Part shown: positions 52,601 through 60,724 of the stretch, one piece after another
How the letters are laid out: each line of letters starts with the position of its first letter
Numbering within the stretch: the stretch's first letter is position 1
Origin: Micromonospora zamorensis
GTDB taxonomy: Bacteria; Actinomycetota; Actinomycetes; Mycobacteriales; Micromonosporaceae
Length of the DNA: 64,000 nt
Reading direction: 5' to 3'
Assembly (NCBI RefSeq): GCF_900090275.1
Contig: NZ_LT607755.1
Span: forward strand, 5,456,001 to 5,520,000
The notes under the pieces: generated by a model
The model's input: the letters and a program-made list of their open reading frames with translations, nothing else
Told to the model about the DNA's origin: nothing
Databases searched by the model: none
Made by a program: the position numbers and the translations under genes

Positions 52601-55488
52601 GGGCCGCCTCGGCAGCCGCCGGCGGTCGGATCGAGGTCCACGCGGGCGCCGTCGACGGACCGATCGTGGCCACGGCCACCGTTCCGACGACCGGCGCGTG
52701 GCAGACGTACACAGACGTGAGCGCGCCGGTGACCGGTGCCGCGAGCGGCTCGCTGTACTTCGTGGCCCGCGACCCGAACGGCGGGACGGGCTCGCTGTTC
52801 AACGTCAACTGGATGGACTTCATCGGCCGCGGCGTCACCGAGAACGCGCCGCCGGTGGTCACCGCCACCGCGACCCCGGCCACCGGCACCGTGCCGGTCA
52901 CCGTCGAGTTCGACGGCACGGCCACCGACGCCGAGGGCGACACCCCGCTGACGTACGCCTGGGACTTCGGTGACGGAGGCTCGGCGACCACAGTGGACGC
53001 CAGCCACACCTACACCAACGCGGGCACCTTCACGGCCACCCTCACGGTGACCGACAGCAAGGGCGCCAGGTCGTACGCCACGGTGCCGGTGCGGGTCGAC
53101 GCTCCGGACACGTCCTGCTTCGGGGCGCGTTCGGACGACTTCAACGGCAACAGCCTCGACAAGGAGCGCTGGACCAGCGTGGTCCGGGAGAACCAGCTCT
53201 ACTCGCTCAGCGGCGGCGCGCTGCGGCTGCCCACCGGGGTGGGTGACCTCTACGGCGCGCGCAACGACGCCACCAACCTGGTGCTACAGGCGGCTCCGAC
53301 CGGCGCCTGGGAGATGACCACCAAGGTCACGCTGCCGGTGACGGCCAACTACCAGCAGGCTGGCGTGCTGGTGTACGGCGACGACGACAACTACGCCAAG
53401 CTGGACCTGCTGTACAACGGCAGCCGGCGGGTGGAGTTCATCCGGGAGACGGCCGGTACGCCTCGCAACGAGGCCGCCGACAGTGCCGCCGCGCCGGCGG
53501 GTGACACCGTGTACCTGCGGATCACCAGCGACGGGACGAACCTGACCGCCGCCGCCTCGGGCGACGGGCAGACCTTCACCCCGGTCGGCCAGTCGGCAGC
53601 GCTCGCCGGCATCACCAACCCGCGGATCGGGGTCTTCGCGCTCAACGGAGGCACCGAGGCGCCCGTGGTCGACGCCGCGTTCGACTCGTTCCAGGTCACG
53701 CCGGACGCCCCGGCCGGCCCGGTCGACCCGTCGGACGAGTTCACCGGTTCCACGTTGGACAAGTGCCGCTGGGACGCCATCACACGGGAGGACCCGAACG
53801 GTTACCGGGTCACCGGTGGCGCGCTGCGGATCGACGTGCCCAACGGCGACATCTACGGCACCGACAACACCGGGCCGAAGAACTTCATCCTCCAGACCGC
53901 GCCGTCCGGCGACTGGACCCTGGAGACGAAGGTCGACGGCAGTCTGCTGAACGAGCAGTACCAGCAGGCCGGTCTGCTCGTGCAGGCCGACGACGACAAC
54001 TACCTGAAGTTGGACTTCATCGCGGACAACCAGGCCGGCCAGGCGGTGACGCGGCGGATCGAGTTCCGCAGCGAGATCGCCGGGACGGTGCAGAACCCGC
54101 AGCCGGAGGCGGCCAGCCTCACCTCGGCGGTGTGGCACCTGCGGCTGGCCCGCACCGGTGACACGTTCACCGCGTCGTACTCGGCCGACGGGACGACCTG
54201 GACCGCGTTGGAGGCGCTGACGAACAGCGCGGTGGGTGCCACCCCGAAGGTTGGGTTGTTCACCCTCGGCGCCAACCAGACCGCCTCGAAGACCGCCGTG
54301 TTCGACTACTTCCGGTTGAGCACGAAGGTCGCCGACGAGACCGCGCCGGTCACCACAGCGACGGTGTCCGGCACCCCGACCGAGGGGTGGTACACGGGGC
54401 CGGTGACGGTGACCCTCACCGCCGCCGACGAGGCCGGCGGTAGCGGGCTCGCCAGCACCGAGTACCAGTTGGACGGTGCCACCACCTGGACGGCCTACAC
54501 CGCTCCGGTGGCGGTCAGCGGGGACGGCGAGCACGAGCTGCGGTTCCGCTCGACCGACCAGGCGGGCAACGTGGAGTCGACGAAGACCGTCTCGGTCAAG
54601 ATCGACACCACCGCGCCGGTCACCACGGCGACGTTCGCTCCGGCGAACGACGCCGGCTGGCACAACGGGACGATCCCGGTCGTGCTGGCCTCGACCGACG
54701 CCGGTTCCGGCGTCAAGACGGTGGAGTGGTCCCTGGACGGTGGCACCTGGACGCCGTACACGACGCCGGTCGAGGTGACCGGTGACGGCCAGCACGAGCT
54801 GCTGTTCCGCTCGACCGACAAGGCGGGCAACGCCGAGACGCTCAAGTCGGCGGTGCTGCGCATCGACGGCACGAAGCCGACGCTGCTGGTGTCCGGGATC
54901 GCCGATGGCCAGCTCTACGGTGACAGCCAGGACGTTCGGGTGTCCTGGCAGGCCGTCGACCCGACCTCGGGCATCGCGTCCGTGGTCGGCCAGTTGGACG
55001 GCAGGGCGTACGCCAGCGGCACTCTGCAGGCCATGTACGAGCTGCCGCTCGGCCTGCACGAGCTGACCGTGACCGCGACCGACAAGGCGGGCAACCAGAC
55101 CACCTCTGCGGTCCGGTTCTTCGTCACCACCTCGTTCCGGGACATGCAGGGCCTGCTGGACCGGTTCAAGGCGACGGGTCGACTCTCGGCCAAGGCGCAC
55201 AAGCAGTTGACGGCGAAGCTGGACGCGGCCCGTCAGGCCGAGGCGGCCGGCAACGACAACAAGGCGATCAAGCAGTTGACCGCCTTCCGTACGCTGGCCG
55301 CCGACGCCACACTGGTGGCCGAGGCGGAGATCCGGGACGTCCTGATCCGGGACGCCGACGCCATGATCGTCCGGCTCGGCGGCGCGGCCAGCAAGGCCGG
55401 GGTGAAGGCGAACGACGGCGCTCCGATCAAGGGCACCGGACGCCTGGGTGAGGATGCCACCCGGCTCGCACCCGGTCGCCAGCTCTGA
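49657..55488 (+). CDS. Secreted multi-domain ThuA / sugar dehydrogenase-like protein
   Basis: The 1943-residue protein has a signal peptide (cleavage near APAQAAA), a ThuA domain (about 60-285), a glucose/sorbosone dehydrogenase-like six-bladed propeller (about 290-720), a PKD domain (725-805), a Cys-containing segment, a CBM6-like sugar-binding module (about 922-1068), a second PKD (1070-1148), two tandem LamG/DUF1349-like domains (1155-1345 and 1360-1550), two OmpL47-type repeats (1555-1740), an Ig-like unit (1742-1825) and a helical FIMAH-like C-terminus (about 1829-1920). GTG 49657 follows AGGAGG closely. It probably acts outside on a polysaccharide or sugar derivative; ThuA-propeller pairs are linked to trehalose-like or glycoside catabolism. 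It is the largest gene here. Confidence 0.88.
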   Translation: MSRSRRARVPITATLISLAMASTTLFGAPAQAAAQVPPRDAKAAAPVSQVVPKAPKAAADPFSVLVFSKTAGFRHDSIPTGIAAIQQLGVANGFTVDNSEDGSAFNDANLAKYKAVIWLSTTGDVLDAEQQAAFERYVKAGGGYVGIHAASDTEYSWAWYGDLVGAYFANHPQNQQATVKVEDHAHPSTTGLPDRWSRFDEWYNYQTNPRPDVHVLASLDEKSYTAGAGAMGADHPIAWCQDFDGGRSWYTGAGHTRESYAEPEFLSHLLGGIRTAAGVENADCGASKTSNFEKVALDSNTSNPMELDIAGDGRVFYIERDGRVQIVKPDTGSTVTAVDLDVFTGNEDGLIGIRLDPDFATNKWVYLYYAPNDGVTRNLLSRFTVTGDTIDPASEKQVLRVDTQRNTCCHAGGSMAFDSAGNLYLATGDNTNPFESSAYSPLDERPGRQDYDSQRTSANTNDLRGKVIRIHPEDDGTYTVPTGNLFAPGTEKTRPEIYAMGFRNPFRIGTDPKTDTLYVGDYGPDANANNPDRGPRGLVEWNVVTPGNYGWPYCTGTNEAYNDYTFPSGPSGPKFDCAAPVNNSPNNTGLTNLPPVVPATVDYGYAGDARYPEIGGGGAPMGGPAYRYDADLNSNRKWPAYYDGKALLGEWNQNKMYTMQVTPDGKSLVDINQLLTGMKMVRPMDFEFGPDGALYLIEWGTGFGGNNDDSGIYRIDYTAGDRAPIAAASANPTSGPAPLTVTFSSAGSRDPDGGALTYSWTFGDGQTSTEANPTHTYATAGSYTAQLTVTNPKGRTAVANVPITVGNTAPTVTIEFPPDGGFFNWGNQVRYSVKVTDPEDGQVDCDKVQLQVLLGHDEHAHPLEQHTGCTGTVQTSLASGHGAEANVFAVFEATYTDEGGAGGSGPLTGRDIEILQPKQKQAEYFTATGRAPVSTGGGDAGVQREAGADTAGGGQSIAFIEDGDWWSVAPADLTNITEIRFRAASAAAGGRIEVHAGAVDGPIVATATVPTTGAWQTYTDVSAPVTGAASGSLYFVARDPNGGTGSLFNVNWMDFIGRGVTENAPPVVTATATPATGTVPVTVEFDGTATDAEGDTPLTYAWDFGDGGSATTVDASHTYTNAGTFTATLTVTDSKGARSYATVPVRVDAPDTSCFGARSDDFNGNSLDKERWTSVVRENQLYSLSGGALRLPTGVGDLYGARNDATNLVLQAAPTGAWEMTTKVTLPVTANYQQAGVLVYGDDDNYAKLDLLYNGSRRVEFIRETAGTPRNEAADSAAAPAGDTVYLRITSDGTNLTAAASGDGQTFTPVGQSAALAGITNPRIGVFALNGGTEAPVVDAAFDSFQVTPDAPAGPVDPSDEFTGSTLDKCRWDAITREDPNGYRVTGGALRIDVPNGDIYGTDNTGPKNFILQTAPSGDWTLETKVDGSLLNEQYQQAGLLVQADDDNYLKLDFIADNQAGQAVTRRIEFRSEIAGTVQNPQPEAASLTSAVWHLRLARTGDTFTASYSADGTTWTALEALTNSAVGATPKVGLFTLGANQTASKTAVFDYFRLSTKVADETAPVTTATVSGTPTEGWYTGPVTVTLTAADEAGGSGLASTEYQLDGATTWTAYTAPVAVSGDGEHELRFRSTDQAGNVESTKTVSVKIDTTAPVTTATFAPANDAGWHNGTIPVVLASTDAGSGVKTVEWSLDGGTWTPYTTPVEVTGDGQHELLFRSTDKAGNAETLKSAVLRIDGTKPTLLVSGIADGQLYGDSQDVRVSWQAVDPTSGIASVVGQLDGRAYASGTLQAMYELPLGLHELTVTATDKAGNQTTSAVRFFVTTSFRDMQGLLDRFKATGRLSAKAHKQLTAKLDAARQAEAAGNDNKAIKQLTAFRTLAADATLVAEAEIRDVLIRDADAMIVRLGGAASKAGVKANDGAPIKGTGRLGEDATRLAPGRQL

Positions 55489-55494
55489 TCCGAC

Positions 55495-55534
55495 GAGGCC
55501 CCTCCCCGACGTCACGACGTCGGGGAGGGGCCTC
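55495..55534 (+). terminator. Perfect 18-bp hairpin after the giant secreted-protein gene
   Basis: Arms 55495-55512 and 55517-55534 pair without mismatch around CACG, starting 6 bases after the stop. The next gene starts only 26 bases later, so it may be an intercistronic attenuator. Confidence 0.75.
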
Positions 55535-55559
55535 CCTCGTAGGTAGTGAGGAGATGTCC

Positions 55560-56096
55560 GTGACGGGTATCCGCAAGGTGTTGGCCGCCGTTCTCGTCGG
55601 GCTGGCCCTGACCCTGTTCTCCGCTGCCCCGGCGGCCGCTCAGGCCGACAAGCTCAAACTGACGGTGGCCGGTGACGGGGCTGAGGGGGTCACCATCCAG
55701 GCCGTCTACGCCGACGGCCGCCGGCTGGACCAGGTGGTGCGGTTGGTCCTCACCGCCACCGGCCCGGACGGGCAGAAGGTCGGGCCGGTGCAACTGGAGC
55801 CACAGCCCGAGGGGCAGGGCTTCTACAGCAGCGGCCCGGTGCTCTCCGCCGGCAAGTGGAAGGTCACGGTCAAGTCCCCCGCTCCGTTGCAGAGCGAGGC
55901 CACCGCCACGGTGCAGGCCCGGGTGGCGCAGTCCCCACCGGTGCCCGCGCCGGTCGCGGTGACCGCGCCGGACCGAACCGCCGGGGCGGGTGCCGGCTGG
56001 TGGCCGTTCGCGGCGGCCGGCCTCGTGCTCGTCGCCGCGGCGATGGGGGTGGCCATGCTCTTCGGCCGCCGCCGCACCGGTACGCAGAACGACTGA
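55560..56096 (+). CDS. Small exported, C-terminally anchored protein
   Basis: The 178-residue protein has a signal peptide (VLAAVLVGLALTLFSAAPAAAQA), a beta-rich middle domain (about 30-120) and a C-terminal membrane helix (WWPFAAAGLVLVAAAMGVAML) followed by GRRRTG. I do not recognise the middle domain; it is Ig/CopC-like in size and pattern. GAGGAG at 55548-55553 lies 6 bases before GTG 55560 but directly abuts ATG 55554, so GTG is the likely start. It follows the giant secreted protein and may help it. The stop codon is the first three bases of a hairpin element. Confidence 0.72.
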   Translation: MTGIRKVLAAVLVGLALTLFSAAPAAAQADKLKLTVAGDGAEGVTIQAVYADGRRLDQVVRLVLTATGPDGQKVGPVQLEPQPEGQGFYSSGPVLSAGKWKVTVKSPAPLQSEATATVQARVAQSPPVPAPVAVTAPDRTAGAGAGWWPFAAAGLVLVAAAMGVAMLFGRRRTGTQND

Positions 56097-56170
56097 TCGA
56101 CTCGACATCCTTGAAGTCGGGGCTTCCCGGACCGCAGGACGCCCCGACTTCAAGGAACGCGAGTGGATCA
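56094..56170. repeat. 77-bp hairpin element with TGATCSACTCG ends, second copy
   Basis: Arms 56094-56123 and 56141-56170 pair at 26 of 30 positions; one mismatch is the sixth base (G opposite G) and three lie at positions 12-14. It lies between convergent genes, and its first three bases are the TGA stop of the upstream gene. Confidence 0.85.
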
Positions 56171-56194
56171 CGCGCCGGCGGGCGCCCGCCTCGC

Positions 56195-57148
56195 TCAGAG
56201 GATGGCGCGCAGCGCCGTCAGATCCTCGTCGCTGGGTTCCCAGGTGCCGGCGGCGGCGTTGGCCACCACCTGCTCGGGCGTGGTGGCACCGGCGATCACC
56301 GAGGTCACCGCCGGCTGGGCGGCCAGCCCACCGATCGCCACCTGGAGCATGCTCAGACCCCGCTCGGCCGCGTACGCCTCGATCGCCTCGATGGTGTCCC
56401 AGTCGGCTGCGGCGAGCCGCTCCGCGTACCGGCCACCGCCGGAGAGCCGGCTGCCGGCCGGCGGCTGACCCGAGCGCTTGTACTTACCGGTGAGCAGCCC
56501 GTTGGCGAGCGGGAAGAACGGCAGCATGCCAAGGCCGAACCGCTCGCAGGCCGGGATGACCTCGGTCTCCACCGAGCGCTCCAGCAGGCTGTAGTGGTTC
56601 TGGGCGCTGATGAAGCGGGCCCGACCGTTGGACGACGCGACCCAGTCCGCGTCGGCGATCTGCCAGCCGGCGAAGTTGGAGTTGCCCAGGTAACGCACCT
56701 TGCCGTCGCGGACCAGGTCGTCCAGGGCGGCGAGGGTCTCGTCGATCGGGGTGCCCGGGTCGGGCTCGTGCATCTGGTAGAGGTCGATGTGGTCGGTGCC
56801 GAGCCGGCGCAGCGACGCCTCCACGGCACGGGCGATGTAGCGCCGCGAACCCCGGGCACCGAAGTCCGGCCCGTTCAGGCCGTTCATGTCCATGCCGAAC
56901 TTGGTGGCCACCACCACGTCGTCCCGGCGCCCCTTGAGCGCCTGCCCGAGCAGCTCCTCGGAGCCGCCCTGCGGTTCGCCATAGATGTCGGCGGTGTCGA
57001 AGAGGTTGATCCCGGCGTCCAGGGCGGCGTCCACCACCGCGCGCGTGCCGTCGAGGTCGAGCTTGCGGCCAAAGTTGTTGCAGCCGATGCCGACCACGGA
57101 CACCACGAGCCCGGAGTCGCCCAACCGGCGATAGGTCATCTCAGTCAC
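56195..57148 (-). CDS. Aldo/keto reductase
   Basis: The 317-residue NADPH-dependent reductase has the catalytic tetrad: Asp and Tyr in FDTADIYG, Lys in ATKFG and His in LYQMHEPD. It has the AKR signature GRGSEELLG-like QGGSEELLGQALKGRRDDVVVATKFG and the late cofactor loop. Length is normal. The start is GTG 57148, because a TAGGGT box is 7 bases upstream; an in-frame ATG 9 bases later is the fallback. The substrate is unknown. Confidence 0.92.
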   Translation of the reverse strand: MTEMTYRRLGDSGLVVSVVGIGCNNFGRKLDLDGTRAVVDAALDAGINLFDTADIYGEPQGGSEELLGQALKGRRDDVVVATKFGMDMNGLNGPDFGARGSRRYIARAVEASLRRLGTDHIDLYQMHEPDPGTPIDETLAALDDLVRDGKVRYLGNSNFAGWQIADADWVASSNGRARFISAQNHYSLLERSVETEVIPACERFGLGMLPFFPLANGLLTGKYKRSGQPPAGSRLSGGGRYAERLAAADWDTIEAIEAYAAERGLSMLQVAIGGLAAQPAVTSVIAGATTPEQVVANAAAGTWEPSDEDLTALRAIL

Positions 57149-57155
57149 GAGATCC

Positions 57156-57161
57156 ACCCTA
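57156..57161 (-). promoter_or_regulatory. -10 box of the aldo/keto reductase gene
   Basis: TAGGGT on the minus strand is followed by 7 bases and GTG 57148. A leaderless mRNA is likely. Confidence 0.5.
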
Positions 57162-57193
57162 TGCCCGCCGGACGCGGCGGGCCCGGGGACCGC

Positions 57194-58873
57194 TCAGCCC
57201 ACGTCCCAGACTGGCTCCGGAGTCTCGACCACCTCGTTGTCGCCCCGGAACAGCACAAACCGATCGAACGAGCGGGTGAACCAACGGTCGTGGGTGACCG
57301 CGATCACCGTCCCGTCGAACGCGTTCAGACCCGCCTCCAGTGCCTCCGCGCTGGCCAGGTCGAGGTTGTCGGTGGGTTCGTCGAGCAGCAGCAGGGTCGC
57401 CCCGGACAGCTCCAGCAGCAGCACCAGGAACCGGGCCTGCTGCCCGCCGGAGAGCGTGCCGAAGCGCTGGTCGCCCTGCGCGGCCAACTCGTAGCGGCTG
57501 AGCACCCCCATCGCGGCGTGCCGGTCCATCCCGGTGCGATGCTCGTCACCCCGCCAGAGGACCTCGACCAGGGTCTTCGACATCAGCTCCGGCCGGTCAT
57601 GGGTTTGGGAGAAGTGACCGGGTCGGACCCGGGCACCGAGGCGGGCCGTGCCGTCGTGCGCCACCGGGGCGAGCGCGCCCGCCCCGTCGACCGGCCCGTT
57701 CGCCGGGTCGGGGTCGGTGCCGCCCCGGGCCAGCAACCGCAGGAAGTGCGACTTGCCGCTGCCGTTGGCACCGAGCACCGCCACCCGGTCGCCGTACCAG
57801 ATCTCCAGATCGAAGGGGAAGGTCAGGCCGTCGAGCTCAAGCCGCTCGCAGATGACAGCGCGCTTGCCGGTCCGCCCGCCGCTCAGCCGCATCCGGATGT
57901 CCTGGTCCTTCGGGGGTACGGGCGGCGGCCCGGCCTCCTCGAACTTGCGCAGCCTGGTCTGCGCGGCCTGGTAGCGCGAGGCCAACCCGTCGTTGTACGC
58001 GGCCTTCTGCTTGTACATCAGCATCAGCTCGCGCAGCTTCTGGTGTTCCTCGTCCCAGCGACGACGCAGCTCGTCGAGGCGGGCGTGCCGGGCCACCCGG
58101 GCGGAGTGCCAGCTGGCGAAGCCACCCGGGTGCACCCAGGCGCTGCCACCCTCGACGGCGACCACCCGGTCGGCGCTCTGGGCCAGCAGCTCGCGGTCGT
58201 GCGACACGTAGAGCACCGACTTGGTCGACTCGCGCAGTCGCGCCTCCAACCAGCGTTTGCCGGGCACGTCGAGGAAGTTGTCCGGCTCGTCGAGCAGCAG
58301 CACCTCGTCCGGGCCGCGCAGCAGCAGCTCCAACGCGAAGCGCTTCTGCTGGCCACCGGAGAGGGTGCGCACCGGCCGGTCCCGCACGGTGTCCCAGGGC
58401 AGGCCGAGCACGATTGTCGCGACGGTGTCGAAGAGCACCTCGGCGTCGTACCCGCCGGCCTCGCCCCAGGCGCCGAGCGCGTCGGCGTACGCCAACTGGG
58501 CCTTGCCCGCGGCGTTGCTGAACTTGCCGTGGGCCTCGGCCGTCCGCATGGCTGTCTCGGTCTCGCCGAGCCGGCGGCCGGCGTCGCGCAGCGCGGGCGG
58601 GGCCAGCGACAGGGCGAGGTCGGCGAGCGTCGACTCGTCCCCGATCATGCCGATGAACTGGCGCATGACGCCCAGCCCACCGGCGCGCGCGACGACACCG
58701 CTCCGCACCGGCAGGTCACCGGCGACCATTCGCAGCAGCGTCGTCTTCCCCGCGCCGTTCGGGCCGACCAGGGCGACCTTGGCGCCCTCCCCGACCCGGA
58801 ACGACACGTCGGCGAAGAGTTCCCGACCGTCGGGCAGGATGTGCCCGACCCCTGCCACGTCCACGTATCCCAC
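57194..58873 (-). CDS. ABC-F family ATPase
   Basis: The 559-residue cytoplasmic protein has two ATP-binding cassettes and no membrane segment: Walker A GPNGAGKTT and GANGSGKSH, signatures LSGGQQKR and LSGGQQAR, and Walker B LLLDEPDNFLD and LLLDEPTDNLD. Between them is the charged linker with the KLRELMLMYKQKAAYN helix. ABC-F proteins act on the ribosome, in translation regulation or antibiotic resistance; which one applies here is unknown. GTG 58873 was chosen as it precedes the first strand (VGYVDVAGVGHILPDG). Confidence 0.9.
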   Translation of the reverse strand: MGYVDVAGVGHILPDGRELFADVSFRVGEGAKVALVGPNGAGKTTLLRMVAGDLPVRSGVVARAGGLGVMRQFIGMIGDESTLADLALSLAPPALRDAGRRLGETETAMRTAEAHGKFSNAAGKAQLAYADALGAWGEAGGYDAEVLFDTVATIVLGLPWDTVRDRPVRTLSGGQQKRFALELLLRGPDEVLLLDEPDNFLDVPGKRWLEARLRESTKSVLYVSHDRELLAQSADRVVAVEGGSAWVHPGGFASWHSARVARHARLDELRRRWDEEHQKLRELMLMYKQKAAYNDGLASRYQAAQTRLRKFEEAGPPPVPPKDQDIRMRLSGGRTGKRAVICERLELDGLTFPFDLEIWYGDRVAVLGANGSGKSHFLRLLARGGTDPDPANGPVDGAGALAPVAHDGTARLGARVRPGHFSQTHDRPELMSKTLVEVLWRGDEHRTGMDRHAAMGVLSRYELAAQGDQRFGTLSGGQQARFLVLLLELSGATLLLLDEPTDNLDLASAEALEAGLNAFDGTVIAVTHDRWFTRSFDRFVLFRGDNEVVETPEPVWDVG

Positions 58874-58914
58874 GCGGGGATCCTGCCCCAGCGAGGGGCG
58901 GAGGGTATATCCAA

Positions 58915-59520
58915 TTACCGGGTGACTCGCAGCACCCGGAAGCCCTTCTGGCTGGCGTGCCGCTCCACCTGCCAGCTCTGCTCGGTGAGCCAGCGTTGCA
59001 GCGAGTCGCCGCCGAGGTGCCGGGCGACGACCAGCCAGCCGACACCGTCCGGCGCGAGGCGGGGCAGCCACCGCAGCAGCAGGTCGTGCAGCCCGTCCTT
59101 ACCGATCCGAATGGGAGGGTTGGACCAGATCTGGGCGAACGAGACGTCGGCCGGCACGTCGTCCGGCGCGCTGACCCGGACCCGGTCGCCGGCGCCGATC
59201 CGGACCGCGTTGGCGGCGGTCAGCTCGCGGGCCCGGGCGTTGACGTCGACGGCCCAGACGGTGCTCGCGGGCGCGAGGTCGGCCAGCACGCAGCTGATCG
59301 GCCCGAACCCGCAGCCCAGGTCGAGCAGGTCGCCGCTGGTGTCGGCTGCGGGCAGCTCGGCCTTGCGCAGCAGGACCGCCGTGCCCGGGTCGAGCCGGCT
59401 GGCGGAGAAGACCCCGCCGGCCGAGGCGAGCCGGTAGTCGCGGTCGGCGACGGAGAACTCGATCTCGCGCGCCGGGGCGTCGCTGGCAGGCTGCGCGGTG
59501 AAGTAGTGGTCGCCGGTCAC
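58915..59520 (-). CDS. RsmC-like class I methyltransferase
   Basis: The 201-residue protein has the SAM-binding motif LLDLGCGFGPISCVLA and the NPPI motif (IWSNPPIRIG) of N-methyltransferases that act on bases in rRNA or DNA. It is close to the C-terminal half of RsmC/RlmG. GTG 59520 gives the typical VTGDHYFTAQP start; a further in-frame ATG at 59559 is possible. It is upstream of the ABC-F gene on the same strand, 41 bases apart. Confidence 0.85.
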   Translation of the reverse strand: MTGDHYFTAQPASDAPAREIEFSVADRDYRLASAGGVFSASRLDPGTAVLLRKAELPAADTSGDLLDLGCGFGPISCVLADLAPASTVWAVDVNARARELTAANAVRIGAGDRVRVSAPDDVPADVSFAQIWSNPPIRIGKDGLHDLLLRWLPRLAPDGVGWLVVARHLGGDSLQRWLTEQSWQVERHASQKGFRVLRVTR

Positions 59521-59610
59521 GCCGGCAATTCTCGCACCGGCCCGGGCCGGCCATGACACGGCCTACGCACACATTTCCTGGATATTATCCCCAAAAGGGA
59601 CAATGGCTCT

Positions 59611-59616
59611 TACTCT
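59611..59616 (+). promoter_or_regulatory. -10 box of the 360-residue membrane protein gene
   Basis: TACTCT is followed by exactly 7 bases and ATG 59624. It rules out the upstream in-frame ATG at 59603. Confidence 0.5.
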
Positions 59617-59623
59617 GGGCGAC

Positions 59624-60706
59624 ATGGTGTATCGGTACGAGTCCGATGAGGACGCTTTCGAGGAGTACCCGGAGCCCGGGTCCGACCTGTCGGTGCTCGG
59701 CGCCGGTCCGCCCCCGCCCGCCGGGCCCTCTCCGTCGCGCTTCCCCACGCCGTCGCTGCCGCGAGCGAACCAGCTCTCGCTGCCGTCGTCGTCGCCACCC
59801 CCGCCACCACCGCCACGGCCGGCTCGTGCCGAGACGCCGCCCGCCACGCCCCGCGGCCACGTCTACAGCTCCGCGTCGCCGATCGAGCCATCAGCCCGAC
59901 GCGGCGGCGGCCGACTGTGGCAGGTGCTGATCGGCGGCGCAGCCGTCCTGGTGCTGCTCGCCCTCTGCGGCCTGGGCGCCGCCGCGCTGCTCGACAACCG
60001 CGACCAGCAACCGCAGGCCACCCCGACGTTCCAGCCGAACGCCGCCCCGACGTCCGCCGCGGCGCAACGGCTCACCCTGGACTCCCGGGACACCGACCAG
60101 GCCCCGCTCACCGCCAAGGAACTCTTCGCCGGCAAGGAGTTGAAGCTCAACGACGGCCAGCCGAGCTACGAGGTCGTCAAGACCCAGTCCAGCGCCAGCT
60201 GTGCCGTCGCCGCCACCGGCGAGGTCGCCGACCTGCTGGTCCGACTCGGCTGCAACCAGATCGTCCGGGCCACGCTGCGGACACCCGACGGGGACCACCT
60301 GGTCACCGCCGGCCTGTTCAACCTCACCGACAAGGTCAGTGCGGAACGGGCCCGGGACCGGATCCGGCCGCTGCTCGACGAACGGCAGGGCCGGTTCCGT
60401 GGCCTCACCGCCGGCGAGGGCGACGGCACCGACGTGCTGGCCAGCGCCCCGGCGCGGGTGGGCTGGCAGGTCCGGGGCCACTACCTGGCGTACGCGCTGG
60501 TGGTCCAGAAGGACGGCTCGGCGATCAAGGCGGGAGACGCCAAGGTCGGCGAGATCCTGTTCGACATGATCGAGCTGCACCTCAGCCGGGGGGTGTTGCA
60601 ACAGCGGGCCGACGGTGGCAGCGCCGGACAGCCGACGGCGGCGCCGACCGGCAGCAGCGGAACCCAGGGTGGCAGCACCGACGACGGCGAACTGCCGGGC
60701 AACTGA
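59624..60706 (+). CDS. Pro-rich single-pass membrane protein, unknown function
   Basis: The 360-residue protein has an acidic, Pro/Ser-rich N-terminal part (about 1-92, with a PPPPPPP run), one membrane helix (LWQVLIGGAAVLVLLALCGLGAAALL) and an extracellular domain of ~200 residues with two Cys residues (SASCAV, LGCNQIV) that may pair, plus a Gly/Ser/Thr-rich end. I do not recognise the outer domain. ATG 59624 is chosen from the -10 box 7 bases before it. It is plus-strand between minus-strand genes and convergent with truA. Confidence 0.72.
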   Translation: MVYRYESDEDAFEEYPEPGSDLSVLGAGPPPPAGPSPSRFPTPSLPRANQLSLPSSSPPPPPPPRPARAETPPATPRGHVYSSASPIEPSARRGGGRLWQVLIGGAAVLVLLALCGLGAAALLDNRDQQPQATPTFQPNAAPTSAAAQRLTLDSRDTDQAPLTAKELFAGKELKLNDGQPSYEVVKTQSSASCAVAATGEVADLLVRLGCNQIVRATLRTPDGDHLVTAGLFNLTDKVSAERARDRIRPLLDERQGRFRGLTAGEGDGTDVLASAPARVGWQVRGHYLAYALVVQKDGSAIKAGDAKVGEILFDMIELHLSRGVLQQRADGGSAGQPTAAPTGSSGTQGGSTDDGELPGN

Positions 60707-60724
60707 CCGGCACGCCGTCGACGG

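Noticed and set aside
49444..53007. A minus-strand open frame of about 1190 codons
   Set aside because: Antisense to the secreted ThuA protein; composition is that of a shadow frame (Val/Gly/Arg).
55856..59437. A plus-strand open frame of about 1190 codons
   Set aside because: Runs across three genes on the other strand with strong motifs; no domain in the translation.
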